A stretch of DNA of 64,000 nucleotides from Herbaspirillum autotrophicum (lineage in GTDB: Bacteria > Pseudomonadota > Gammaproteobacteria > Burkholderiales > Burkholderiaceae_D), in NCBI RefSeq assembly GCF_001189915.1, contig NZ_LFLS01000013.1, positions 1 to 64,000 of the forward strand, in the 5' to 3' direction. Shown here piece by piece: positions 8,699 to 17,131 of the stretch. Position 1 is the stretch's first letter; each line of letters opens with the position of its first letter. Under the pieces are notes generated by a model, which was not told the DNA's origin, ran no database searches, and saw nothing but the letters and a program-made list of their open reading frames with translations. A program made the position numbers and the translations under genes.

Positions 8699-10321
8699 AT
8701 GCATATCGTCAACATGAAAATAGGCCAGCGCCTGACGCTCGGTTTCGGCATCGTGATCGCCCTGCTGATCGCCATCACGGTCCTGAGCAATACACAACTG
8801 GGGCAACTCAGCAACAGCATCAATCTGATCACCAAAGACCGTTACCCCAAAACCGTGCTGGCCAATGCGGTGCAAATTGAAGTCAACAAGATTGCCTTGA
8901 ATCTGCGTGACATCATGCTCAGCAGCGATACCGCGAAAATCAGGCAACTGGTTGCCGATACGCTGGCGTCCGACAAGAAGATGAATGCCGGCCTGAGCCA
9001 GGTGGCGGTGATTGCCAAAACAGAGGATGACAAACGTTACGTGCAGGCCGCCATGCAAGCGCGCGACAACTATGTGCCGGCACGTGACGCGCTGCTGAAG
9101 CTGGCGCAGGAAGGCCGGATCGATGAAGCCAAAGCCTATCTGCAAGACAGCTTCATGCCCTTGCAAGTGAAATACTTCATCGCCCTCGATGCCATGTTCG
9201 ATTATCAGGGCGGCCTGATGGATGCTGCCGGCAATGCCGCCAGCACTGAATCAGGCCAGGCCCGTATCGTCATCAATATTCTGGCCGGCATTACCTTGCT
9301 GCTATCGGTCGCCGTCGGCTGGCTGGTCTCGCGCAGCATCACGCGCCCGCTCAATGAAGCGGTCGATGTTGCCAAACGCGTGGCCGACGGCGACCTCAGC
9401 ACGCAAGTCGTGATCCGCTCGGGCGATGAAACCGGTCAGTTGATGGGGGCGCTGAAAACCATGAATGACAATCTGCATCACATCGTGACCCAGGTCCGCA
9501 ATGGCACCGGCACCATTGCCAGCGCATCCGGTGAAATCGCGCGCGGCAATATGGACTTGTCGTCACGCACCGAACAGCAAGCCGGTTCACTGGAAGAAAC
9601 CGCTTCCGCGATGGAACAACTGACGTCCACCGTGCGCCAAAACGCCGACAATGCACGGCAAGCCAATCAACTGGCGGTATCGGCCTCGGATGTCGCACGC
9701 CAGGGCGGCAACGTGGTCGGCCAGGTGGTCGATACCATGGGAGCCATCAATGCGTCCTCGAAAAAGATCGTCGACATCATCGGCGTCATCGACGGCATAG
9801 CGTTCCAGACCAATATTCTGGCGCTCAATGCCGCCGTCGAAGCGGCGCGTGCCGGCGAACAGGGACGCGGTTTTGCGGTAGTCGCCAGCGAAGTGCGCAG
9901 CCTGGCCCAGCGCAGTGCTGCCGCCGCCAAGGAAATCAAGACCCTGATTGATGACTCGGTGGAGAAAGTCGGCAACGGCAGCAAGCTGGTACAGCAGGCC
10001 GGGGTCACCATGGATGAAGTCGTCGCCAGCGTGCGCCGGGTGACCGACATCGTCAGCGCCATCAGCGGCGCCAGTCAGGAACAAAGCGCCGGCATCGACG
10101 AAGTCGGCCGCGCCATCACGCTGATCGATGAAGGCACGCAGCAAAATGCGGCGCTGGTCGAACAGTCGGCCGCTGCCGCGCAGTCATTGCAGGATCAGGC
10201 CGATCAATTGATGCAGGTGGTCAGCATCTTCAAGCTTGAGCAGCAAGCCGGCAATCTGTCACGCGGTAAGCCGCTGCGCACGGAAATCGATATCACGCCG
10301 GCGACGCATCAGTTGCAGTAA
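8699..10321 (+). CDS. Methyl-accepting chemotaxis protein within the purine island
   Basis: A 540-residue chemoreceptor. Transmembrane helix 1 spans about residues 13-32, a helical periplasmic four-helix-bundle-type sensor about 33-188, transmembrane helix 2 about 189-211, HAMP about 211-265, and the cytoplasmic signalling hairpin reaches its conserved tip at about 366-400 (DGIAFQTNILALNAAVEAAR). No C-terminal CheR-binding pentapeptide like NWETF is visible. The ATG at 8699 is preceded by AGAGG. It sits 154 bp downstream of the 8-oxoguanine deaminase gene on the same strand, so its ligand may be a purine or a breakdown product; this is inferred from position only. Confidence 0.92.
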   Translation: MHIVNMKIGQRLTLGFGIVIALLIAITVLSNTQLGQLSNSINLITKDRYPKTVLANAVQIEVNKIALNLRDIMLSSDTAKIRQLVADTLASDKKMNAGLSQVAVIAKTEDDKRYVQAAMQARDNYVPARDALLKLAQEGRIDEAKAYLQDSFMPLQVKYFIALDAMFDYQGGLMDAAGNAASTESGQARIVINILAGITLLLSVAVGWLVSRSITRPLNEAVDVAKRVADGDLSTQVVIRSGDETGQLMGALKTMNDNLHHIVTQVRNGTGTIASASGEIARGNMDLSSRTEQQAGSLEETASAMEQLTSTVRQNADNARQANQLAVSASDVARQGGNVVGQVVDTMGAINASSKKIVDIIGVIDGIAFQTNILALNAAVEAARAGEQGRGFAVVASEVRSLAQRSAAAAKEIKTLIDDSVEKVGNGSKLVQQAGVTMDEVVASVRRVTDIVSAISGASQEQSAGIDEVGRAITLIDEGTQQNAALVEQSAAAAQSLQDQADQLMQVVSIFKLEQQAGNLSRGKPLRTEIDITPATHQLQ

Positions 10322-10331
10322 GGAGCGCGAT

Positions 10332-11234
10332 TTAATCGGCGCCGCTGTTGACGACGATGCGTTCGCGCAACCACTGCAAGCCCTGCTCTTCATCGCGTCG
10401 CTGATGCCAGACCATCACGAACGAAAATGCCGGCAGCGCGAACGGTACCGGCAGCACCGCCAGTTGCGGATGGGCGATCTGGCGCAAGCCGCGCGCGGCG
10501 ACCGTCAGAATCAGATCGGTGCCGGCGATCAGTTGCGGCGCCACATTCCAGTGCGGCAACGATACCGCGACGCGCCGGTGTGCATGCATCGCCGTCAGCG
10601 CCTGGCCGATTTCCGCTGCGCCCCCGCCGCGCATCTCCACCACCACGTGCGGACGCGCCAGATAGGCAGGCAGCGTCAAGGCCGCGCCGGCCGGCAATGC
10701 GGCGCGATCCAGCAGACAGGCAAAATGTTCCTCGAACAAGGTAACCGAGCGCAATCCGGGCGGCACTAAGGGGAATACGCCCAGCGCCAGATCGATGTCA
10801 CCGGCCAGCAGTTGCTCCAGCATGGTTTCGCGACTGGCTTGCGTCACGACCAGATCGATCCCGGGCGCGGTACTGCGCAAATCATGCACCAGCCCCGGCA
10901 GCAGCAGCGCCGCACCGTAATCCGACATGGCCAACCGGAAACTGCGGCTGGCGGTCGCCGCATCAAACGTCTCGGGCGCCAGCAAGGCTTGCACCTGCGT
11001 TAACACCTCGGCCAGCGGCTGCGCCAGTTCCTGCGCCCGCGCGGTCGGCACCAAGGTGCTGCCGACCCGCTCCAGCAAGGGATCGTTGAGCAATTCACGC
11101 AAGCGCGCCAGCGCATGGCTGACCGCCGGCTGGCTCAGATGCAGGCGCTCGGCGGCGCGCGTCACATGCCGCTCGGCCAGCAAGGCATCCAGTATCACCA
11201 GCAAATTCAGGTCAATGCGACGCAGTATATTCAT
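10332..11234 (-). CDS. LysR-family transcriptional regulator
   Basis: A 300-residue LysR regulator whose N-terminus, MNILRRIDLNLLVILDALLA, is typical of the family; the helix-turn-helix runs through HVTRAAERLHLSQPAVSHAL, followed by an effector-binding domain. The start at 11234 was chosen by family fit; another ATG at 11243 is possible and neither has a clear ribosome site. It is convergent with the chemoreceptor (10 bp between stops) and divergent from the small YdcZ-like gene at 11325 across 90 bp. It therefore most likely regulates that transporter rather than purine genes. The effector is unknown. Confidence 0.88.
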   Translation of the reverse strand: MNILRRIDLNLLVILDALLAERHVTRAAERLHLSQPAVSHALARLRELLNDPLLERVGSTLVPTARAQELAQPLAEVLTQVQALLAPETFDAATASRSFRLAMSDYGAALLLPGLVHDLRSTAPGIDLVVTQASRETMLEQLLAGDIDLALGVFPLVPPGLRSVTLFEEHFACLLDRAALPAGAALTLPAYLARPHVVVEMRGGGAAEIGQALTAMHAHRRVAVSLPHWNVAPQLIAGTDLILTVAARGLRQIAHPQLAVLPVPFALPAFSFVMVWHQRRDEEQGLQWLRERIVVNSGAD

Positions 11235-11324
11235 TTCATGCATGACGGAGATAGCAAAAGGGAATTTCACAAGATCGGAGGAACGCCATACAGTGGCAAC
11301 ACCGCCGTTAAAGAAGGATACATG

Positions 11325-11807
11325 ATGCCGCTGATTCAATCTCTTGCCATGCTGTTGCTCGCCGTCAGCGCCGGCGTCGTGGTCCCGTTGCAGGGTGGCG
11401 TCAATGCCAGCCTGGGGCGCGGCCTCGGCCATCCGCTGTGGGCCACACTGGTGTCGTTGCTGGTCAGCATCGCGGCGCTGCTGCCGGCCATGCTGCTGTT
11501 GCGGGTGCCGTTGCCCACGTTTGAATTCGCCGGCAAGGCACCGTTCTGGTTATGGTCGGGCGGCGTCTATGGCGTGTTTTTCATTTCGCTGACGCTGATC
11601 CTGATGCCCAAGCTCGGTGCCGGCGGCTTTATCGGTGCCGCCATTGCCGGACAGGTGCTGACCTCGCTGGTATTGGATCACTTCGGTTTGCTGGGGCTGG
11701 CAAGCAAACAACTCAGTTACGGCCGGGTGCTGGGCGCGCTGCTGTTGATCGCAGGGGTGCTGTTGATACAGTTCAGCGGCAATGTCCCGGCGGCGCAGGC
11801 ACGTTGA
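11325..11807 (+). CDS. DMT-superfamily small membrane transporter (YdcZ/DUF606-like)
   Basis: A 160-residue membrane protein with about five hydrophobic segments, starting with a glycine-rich segment (VSAGVVVPLQGGVNASLG) characteristic of the DUF606/YdcZ branch of the drug/metabolite transporter superfamily. The length fits this single-unit family, which is half the size of two-repeat EamA transporters. Tandem ATGs occur at 11322 and 11325; AAGGA at 11314-11318 is better spaced for 11325. The gene is divergent from a LysR regulator, a common arrangement for a regulated exporter or importer. Its substrate cannot be told from sequence. Confidence 0.75.
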   Translation: MPLIQSLAMLLLAVSAGVVVPLQGGVNASLGRGLGHPLWATLVSLLVSIAALLPAMLLLRVPLPTFEFAGKAPFWLWSGGVYGVFFISLTLILMPKLGAGGFIGAAIAGQVLTSLVLDHFGLLGLASKQLSYGRVLGALLLIAGVLLIQFSGNVPAAQAR

Positions 11808-12184
11808 TCCGGTTCAGTGTCGCGTCGGGCGACAGGGCGACAAGCATCTCCGCAATACGAGAAGAAACATCCAAATAATATCGACTGGATTTTTCATTTT
11901 TTTCTCTATCGATAAAACTTCAATGCCGACAAAATATATCCATTGCTGAAGCAAGAATATTATCTGCACCGGACTGCGCAATCTGATCACAATGGCAAGC
12001 GCATTCTGCGTGAGGCAAGATCGTCTTTCCCATGGCTGTGGCCAGAAAAAGCAGTGCCCGGACATCGTCGGGATGATCCTGGCAATCTTGAGCAACACGA
12101 TTTCATGGCGGTACCCAGGGCCTGTTCCGCGCCGTTGCGGGATGGGCTCTGGTCTTTATCTGCCCGCTTGCGCCTGAACTGCGC
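11808..12184. other. 377-bp intergenic region between convergent ydcZ-like gene and pyk
   Basis: No convincing gene is present. A short hairpin, TGTCGC (11818-11823) with GCGACA (11829-11834), lies just after the ydcZ-like gene but lacks a T run. The segment about 11865-11965 is clearly richer in A and T than its surroundings. No terminator could be assigned to pyk. Forward frames that stay open here have no ribosome site and no recognisable motif. Confidence 0.5.
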
Positions 12185-13603
12185 TTATCCCCACACTTCC
12201 GCCAGCCGCAACAGATTGGTGCTGCCCGGTTGTCCGAACGGCATGCCGGCAGTAATCGCAATCTGATCGCCAGGTTTGGCGAAGCCTTCTCGCAATGCGG
12301 TCTGGCAGGCGGCGTTGACCATTTCGCTTTCATTATGAATCTGATCGCTGATGGTGGAATGCACGCCCCATACCAATGCCAGCCGGCGTGCCGTAGTCAG
12401 GCGCGGCGTGATACTCAGGATCGGCGCCATCGGCCGTTCACGTGCAGCACGCAAGCTGGTGTGACCCGAGCTGGTGTAGGTCACGGTGGCCGTCGCGCCG
12501 ACAATTTGGGTCACGTCACGCAATGCCGAGCAGATGGCATCGGCGCGATTGGCTTGCGGCTTTTCATGTTGCGCATCGAGCATGTTGCGATACAGCGGAT
12601 CGCGTTCGACTTCATTGATGATGCGGTCCATGATCGCCACCGCTTCCACCGGCCAGGCTCCGCTGGCCGATTCGGCCGACAGCATCACCGCGTCCGAACC
12701 GTCGTAAATGGCGCTGGCCACATCCGACACTTCGGCCCGCGTCGGCACCGGACTGACGATCATCGATTCCAGCATTTGAGTCGCGATCACGATCGGTTTG
12801 CCGAGTTGCCGGCAGACACGCAAGATACGCTTTTGCGTTCCCGGTACCCGTTCGGGTGGCAGCTCCACCCCAAGGTCGCCGCGCGCCACCATGATGGCGT
12901 CCGAGACTTGCACGATTTCTTCCAGCCGGTCCAGCGCCGCCGGCTTTTCCAGCTTGGACAGAATTGCTGCCCGCCCCGCCACCAGTGCCCGCGCTTCCAA
13001 TACATCTTCCGGCCGCTGTACGAACGACAAGGCAATCCAGTCGACCCCGAGTTCCAGCGCAAATGCCAGATCGCGTTTATCTTTTTCCGTGAGGGCCGGA
13101 ATCGGCAGCACCGCATCCGGCACATTGACGCCTTTGCGATCCGACAGCACGCCGCCATTGACTACGCGAGTGCGAATGCTGCCATTGGCGGCGTCCACGA
13201 CCTGCAAGCGCAACTTGCCGTCATCGAGCAACAGTGACTGACCGGTGCCGATAACGGCAAACAGCTCCGGATGCGGCAGGCAGACGCGGCGCTGGTCGCC
13301 GGGCGAGGTGTCGCTGTCGAGCGTGAATTCCTGACCGGCTTCCAGCATGACCTTGCCGGTACTGAACTGGCCGACACGCAATTTCGGCCCTTGCAGATCG
13401 GCCAGAATCGCAATCGGGCGGCCGACCCGCTGTTCGACTTCGCGCACTATTTGATAGCGGGCCTGATGATCGGCATGACTGCCATGACTGAAATTGAAAC
13501 GAAACACATCAGCGCCGGCCTGGAACAGCGCCTGAATCATGTCGCGGCTATCGCTGGCGGGGCCGAGCGTGGCGACGATTTTTGCTTGACGTTGGCGTCG
13601 CAT
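12185..13603 (-). CDS. pyk: Pyruvate kinase
   Basis: A 472-residue pyruvate kinase, converting phosphoenolpyruvate and ADP to pyruvate and ATP. The N-terminal barrel begins with KIVATLGPAS, the substrate region has RFNFSHG, the catalytic lysine is in ILSKLEKP, and the Mg-binding/active-site motif is MVARGDLGVELP; the C-terminal alpha/beta domain ends near 472. A strong AAGGAGG site precedes the ATG at 13603. It is the last gene of the gcl-hyi-glxR-ttuD-pyk series, so it probably completes conversion of glycerate-derived carbon to pyruvate. Burkholderiales usually have another pyk elsewhere; this one is likely the glyoxylate-linked copy. Confidence 0.95.
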   Translation of the reverse strand: MRRQRQAKIVATLGPASDSRDMIQALFQAGADVFRFNFSHGSHADHQARYQIVREVEQRVGRPIAILADLQGPKLRVGQFSTGKVMLEAGQEFTLDSDTSPGDQRRVCLPHPELFAVIGTGQSLLLDDGKLRLQVVDAANGSIRTRVVNGGVLSDRKGVNVPDAVLPIPALTEKDKRDLAFALELGVDWIALSFVQRPEDVLEARALVAGRAAILSKLEKPAALDRLEEIVQVSDAIMVARGDLGVELPPERVPGTQKRILRVCRQLGKPIVIATQMLESMIVSPVPTRAEVSDVASAIYDGSDAVMLSAESASGAWPVEAVAIMDRIINEVERDPLYRNMLDAQHEKPQANRADAICSALRDVTQIVGATATVTYTSSGHTSLRAARERPMAPILSITPRLTTARRLALVWGVHSTISDQIHNESEMVNAACQTALREGFAKPGDQIAITAGMPFGQPGSTNLLRLAEVWG

Positions 13604-13672
13604 GGACGGCCTCCTTGAAATAGGGAATGTGAAAAAATGCGGCGCGAGGACATCCGGACCGGGGTTACTTGC

Positions 13673-14947
13673 TTACAGAATCAGGATGGCGCGAAAGTCG
13701 TTGACGTTGGTGCGGGTCGGACCGCTCACCACCAGATCATCGAGCGCACTGAAAAATCCGTAACCATCGTTGTTGTCGAGCATGGCGCGCGGCTGTAATC
13801 CGTGTTGCTGCGCCCGCGCCAGCGAATCCGGCTGATACACGGCACCGGCATTGTCTTCCGAGCCGTCGATGCCATCGGTATCGCAGGCAATTGCATGGAC
13901 TCCCTCGGCACCGTCGAGCGCATTGGCCAGCGCCAGCAGGAATTCGGCATTGCGGCCGCCGCGTCCGCTGCCGCGTACCGTGACGGTGGTTTCACCACCG
14001 GAAATCAGGACGCACGGTTTTTGAAACGGTTGTCCATGCACGGCCACCTGGCGCGCAATGGCCGCATGCGCCAGTGCAATATCGCGGGCCTCGCCTTCCA
14101 TGTCATCCGACAAGATATACGGTGTCACCCCGGCCGCGCGCGCGGTCGCCGCCGCTGCCTGCAAGGCTTGCTGCGCGGTGGCAATCACGTGATGGGTATT
14201 GCCGGCCAGCCGCGCATCGCCGGGCTTCGGCGTTTCACCGGCCCCCGATTCCAGATGTTGCAACACTGCCGGCGGTACATTGATCGCGTACTTGCGCAAT
14301 ACCGCCAAGGCATCGGCACAGGTCGTAGCATCGGCCAGCGTCGGGCCGCTGGCGATGATGCCGGGATCGTCGCCGGGGATATCCGAAATCATCAGCGTCA
14401 CCACCTGCGCCGGTGCACAAGCCAGTGCCAGCCGTCCGCCTTTGATGGCCGACAAATGCTTGCGCACGCAATTCATTTCAAAAATGGTAGCGCCGCTGTG
14501 CAGCAACGCCTTGTTCAATGCCTGTTTGTCGGCCAGTGAAATACCCTCTGCCGGCAATGCCAGCAACGCCGACCCTCCGCCCGAAATCAGGCACAGCACC
14601 AGATCGTCGGCCTGCAAGCCCTGTACCATGTGCAACATGCGGGCGGCAGCGCCGCGACCGGCTTCATCCGGCACCGGATGCGCAGCTTCGATCACTTCGA
14701 TCCGGCGGCAATCAGCGCCATGCCCGTAACGCGTCACCACCAGTCCCGACAGCGGTCCTTGCCAATGCTGTTCCAGCGTCTGCGCCATCGCCGCCGCGCC
14801 CTTGCCGGCACCGATCACAATCGTGCGACCGGCTGCGGGTCGTGGCAGATAGGGTGACAAATAAGGCGGCAACGACTTTTCTGCACTGGCCGCCGCAACT
14901 GCGCTGGCATACAGATCGAGCAAAAACTGGCGGGGATGAAGCGGCAT
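13673..14947 (-). CDS. ttuD: Glycerate 2-kinase, MOFRL/TtuD type
   Basis: A 424-residue protein of the glycerate kinase/TtuD type. An N-terminal domain has the glycine-rich VIGAGKGAAAMA segment and LISGGGSALLALP; the C-terminal MOFRL domain contains SGGETTVTVRGSGRGGRNAEF and a DTDGIDGSEDNAGA block. It phosphorylates D-glycerate, the product of the upstream GlxR step; some relatives were named hydroxypyruvate reductase. The ATG at 14947 is preceded by GAGGA and was preferred to an ATG four codons earlier. It is separated from glxR by an apparent terminator hairpin and is followed by pyk, which uses the same carbon flow. Confidence 0.9.
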   Translation of the reverse strand: MPLHPRQFLLDLYASAVAAASAEKSLPPYLSPYLPRPAAGRTIVIGAGKGAAAMAQTLEQHWQGPLSGLVVTRYGHGADCRRIEVIEAAHPVPDEAGRGAAARMLHMVQGLQADDLVLCLISGGGSALLALPAEGISLADKQALNKALLHSGATIFEMNCVRKHLSAIKGGRLALACAPAQVVTLMISDIPGDDPGIIASGPTLADATTCADALAVLRKYAINVPPAVLQHLESGAGETPKPGDARLAGNTHHVIATAQQALQAAAATARAAGVTPYILSDDMEGEARDIALAHAAIARQVAVHGQPFQKPCVLISGGETTVTVRGSGRGGRNAEFLLALANALDGAEGVHAIACDTDGIDGSEDNAGAVYQPDSLARAQQHGLQPRAMLDNNDGYGFFSALDDLVVSGPTRTNVNDFRAILIL

Positions 14948-14969
14948 GGAATTCCTCAACAGGCATGAT

Positions 14970-15004
14970 AAAAAACTGGCGGCGAGATTCAGGCCCGCCG
15001 CCAG
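14970..15004 (-). terminator. Intercistronic rho-independent terminator between glxR and ttuD
   Basis: On the minus strand CTGGCGGCG pairs perfectly with CGCCGCCAG (plus-strand positions 14976-14984 and 14996-15004) around an 11-nt loop and is followed by six T residues (A run at 14970-14975). This is a complete intrinsic terminator shape, lying inside the gcl-hyi-glxR-ttuD-pyk series. It should reduce transcription of ttuD and pyk relative to the genes upstream, or separate them into a second unit. Confidence 0.8.
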
Positions 15005-15030
15005 TCGGCAAATCGCAATGGCGTATGACT

Positions 15031-15918
15031 TCAGCCTTCTGCGATCTGATGGTTCGACATCAGCTCAATGGCGCGGCACAGCGCCGAATGATCGAGGCCG
15101 CTCAACCCATGCGCCGCGCATGAGTTCATCAATTCCTGGGCGGCGGCGGTATTGGGCAAACTGACGCCGAGTGCCTTCGCCCCTTGCAGGGCCAGATTCA
15201 AATCCTTCTGATGCAATTCGATACGGAAGCCCGGCGCAAACGTGCGCTTGACCATGCGTTCGCCATGCACTTCCAGAATCCGCGATGCCGCAAAGCCGCC
15301 CATCAATGCCTGCCGCACGCGGGCCGGATCGGCGCCGGCTTTGGAGGCAAACAGCAACGCTTCGGCCACGGCCTGAATATTCAGCGCCACGATGATCTGG
15401 TTGGCGACCTTGGTGGTCTGGCCATCGCCATTGCCACCCACCAGCGTGATGTTCTTGCCGAGCAATTCGAACAAGGGCCTGGCATCATTGAATGCCGCTT
15501 CGTTCCCGCCCACCATGATAGTCAGCGAGGCTGCCTTGGCGCCGACTTCACCGCCGGATACCGGCGCATCCAGATATTCGCAACCAAGCGCGTTGATTTT
15601 TTTGGCGAAGCCTTTGGTGGCAATCGGCGAAATCGAACTCATGTCGATCACCAGCTTGCCGGCCGACAAGCCTTCGGCCACGCCCTTCTCACCAAACAAC
15701 ACGGCATCCACGTGTGGCGTATCGGGTACCATCACGATCACGATATCGGCACGCTTGGCCACTTCGGCGCCGGAAGTACAGACCGTGGCGCCGCCTTCGA
15801 TCAGCGCAGCCGGCGGATTTTTCTGGTCATGCAGATACAGCTTGTGGCCGCCCTTTTGCAGATTCTCCGCCATTGGCGCGCCCATGATGCCCAGTCCGAT
15901 AAAGCCTACTTTTGCCAT
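15031..15918 (-). CDS. glxR: 2-hydroxy-3-oxopropionate (tartronate semialdehyde) reductase
   Basis: A 295-residue beta-hydroxyacid dehydrogenase. The N-terminal Rossmann motif GLGIMG is at residues 9-13, the substrate-binding DAPVSGGEVGA at 118-127, and the catalytic lysine is Lys170 in TTKVANQ. The enzyme reduces tartronate semialdehyde, made by Gcl, to D-glycerate. The ATG at 15918 follows a good AGGAGA site. It lies 42 bp downstream of hyi on the same strand. Related 3-hydroxyisobutyrate dehydrogenases share the fold, but the position between hyi and ttuD makes the tartronate semialdehyde assignment strong. Confidence 0.93.
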   Translation of the reverse strand: MAKVGFIGLGIMGAPMAENLQKGGHKLYLHDQKNPPAALIEGGATVCTSGAEVAKRADIVIVMVPDTPHVDAVLFGEKGVAEGLSAGKLVIDMSSISPIATKGFAKKINALGCEYLDAPVSGGEVGAKAASLTIMVGGNEAAFNDARPLFELLGKNITLVGGNGDGQTTKVANQIIVALNIQAVAEALLFASKAGADPARVRQALMGGFAASRILEVHGERMVKRTFAPGFRIELHQKDLNLALQGAKALGVSLPNTAAAQELMNSCAAHGLSGLDHSALCRAIELMSNHQIAEG

Positions 15919-15960
15919 GATGATTCTCCTGTATCTATAAAGTGTTCAAACCCGAAATAG

Positions 15961-16740
15961 TCAAACGCCGTGTGCCGCACGCCAGCCCAGACCGTCCACC
16001 GTACCGGCGCGCGGTTTGTATTCGCAACCGATCCAGCCGGTGTAACCGATCTCGTTGAGGAAGCCGAACAGGTAGCGGTAATTGATTTCGCCGCTGCCCG
16101 GTTCGCCGCGTCCCGGGTTGTCCGCCAGTTGCACATGCCGGATCAGCGACAGATTGGCTTTGATGGTGTTGGCCAGTTCGCCTTCCATGCGTTGCATGTG
16201 ATAGATGTCGTATTGCACGAACAGATTGCCGGAACCGCTGACCATGATCAGCTCCACCGCCTGTTTGGTGGTGTTCAGATAAAAGCCGGGAATGTCGAAA
16301 TGATTGATCGGTTCAATCAGCAGCCGGATGCCGGCGGCTTGCAATTTGTCGGCGGCGAATTTGAGGTTGTCCAGCAAGGTACTGCGCACGCGCTCAGCGC
16401 TCACCCCTTGCGGTGCAATCCCGACCAGGCAGTTGAGTTGCTTGACGCCGAGGATGCCGGCATAGCGAATCGCTTCATCGACGCCCTGACGGAATTCGCT
16501 GATGCGATCCGGGTGGCAGGCAATGCCGCGCTCGCCGGCTTCCCAGTTACCGGCCGGCAGATTGTGCAACACCAGTTCCAGCTCATTCTTGCGCAACTGT
16601 TCGGCGATTTCCTGCGGCGGGAAGGCATAGGGAAACAGAAATTCCACCCCCTTGAAGCCGGCCTGAGCGGCAGCGCGAAAGCGCTCCATGAAAGGCAGCT
16701 CGGTGAACAGCATGGTGAGGTTGGCGGCAAGCTTGGTCAT
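15961..16740 (-). CDS. hyi: Hydroxypyruvate isomerase
   Basis: A 259-residue xylose-isomerase-like TIM-barrel protein, matching the usual length of Hyi (about 258). It interconverts hydroxypyruvate and tartronate semialdehyde. Typical segments are LTMLFTELPFMERFRAA at the start, LIEPINHFDIPGFYL with a metal-ligand glutamate, and QYDIYHMQRMEGEL. The ATG at 16740 has AAAGGAG upstream; a longer open frame reaches into the repeat element upstream and was rejected. It is co-directional with gcl but separated from it by about 390 bp containing a repeat-like element, which is unusually wide for this operon. Confidence 0.93.
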   Translation of the reverse strand: MTKLAANLTMLFTELPFMERFRAAAQAGFKGVEFLFPYAFPPQEIAEQLRKNELELVLHNLPAGNWEAGERGIACHPDRISEFRQGVDEAIRYAGILGVKQLNCLVGIAPQGVSAERVRSTLLDNLKFAADKLQAAGIRLLIEPINHFDIPGFYLNTTKQAVELIMVSGSGNLFVQYDIYHMQRMEGELANTIKANLSLIRHVQLADNPGRGEPGSGEINYRYLFGFLNEIGYTGWIGCEYKPRAGTVDGLGWRAAHGV

Positions 16741-16843
16741 TGATGGATACTCCTTTGCGTATTTTTGTATTGCGGATAATTGAATCGTTGATGATTTTTT
16801 TGTTGTTGCTGTTTTGTTGTTGCTGTTTTGTTTTTTCTCTCTT

Positions 16844-17110
16844 CGGTGAAGCAAGCGGGGGGTAGCCCCGCAGCTACTCACTTTTCTTGCTTCGTCAAGA
16901 AAAGCAAGCAAAAGAAGACGACCGCAAAGCCGCTGCCCTTCGGGTTCCCGTTGGTGCCAGGCGGCAATCGGGAAGCTCGCTGCGCTCAGACAAGTTTCGC
17001 TTCTTTATCCGATTACCACCCGTCCCCAACGGCAGCGACTCAATGCGGAAACGTAATGCCGGCTCGCCTTCGGCATTGCCCACAGGAGAGCCCCCCGCTT
17101 GCTTCACCGC
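16844..17110. repeat. 267-bp element with 19-bp perfect terminal inverted repeats, between gcl and hyi
   Basis: CGGTGAAGCAAGCGGGGGG at 16844-16862 is the exact reverse complement of 17092-17110. The similarity continues imperfectly outwards into pyrimidine-rich sequence. Inside, CTTTTCTTG (16881-16889) and CAAGAAAAG (16896-16904) form a second perfect 9-bp hairpin. No transposase is encoded; the short open frames in it are not convincing genes. The gap around it (16741-17131) also holds a GTT-rich tract at about 16798-16835. It looks like a non-autonomous, MITE-like or extragenic repeat element inserted between gcl and hyi. Copy number cannot be judged from one window. Confidence 0.7.
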
Positions 17111-17131
17111 AGAAAGAACCAAAGCCAAACC

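Noticed and set aside
12230..13237. 335-codon plus-strand frame opposite pyk
   Set aside because: Antisense shadow; no conserved motif.
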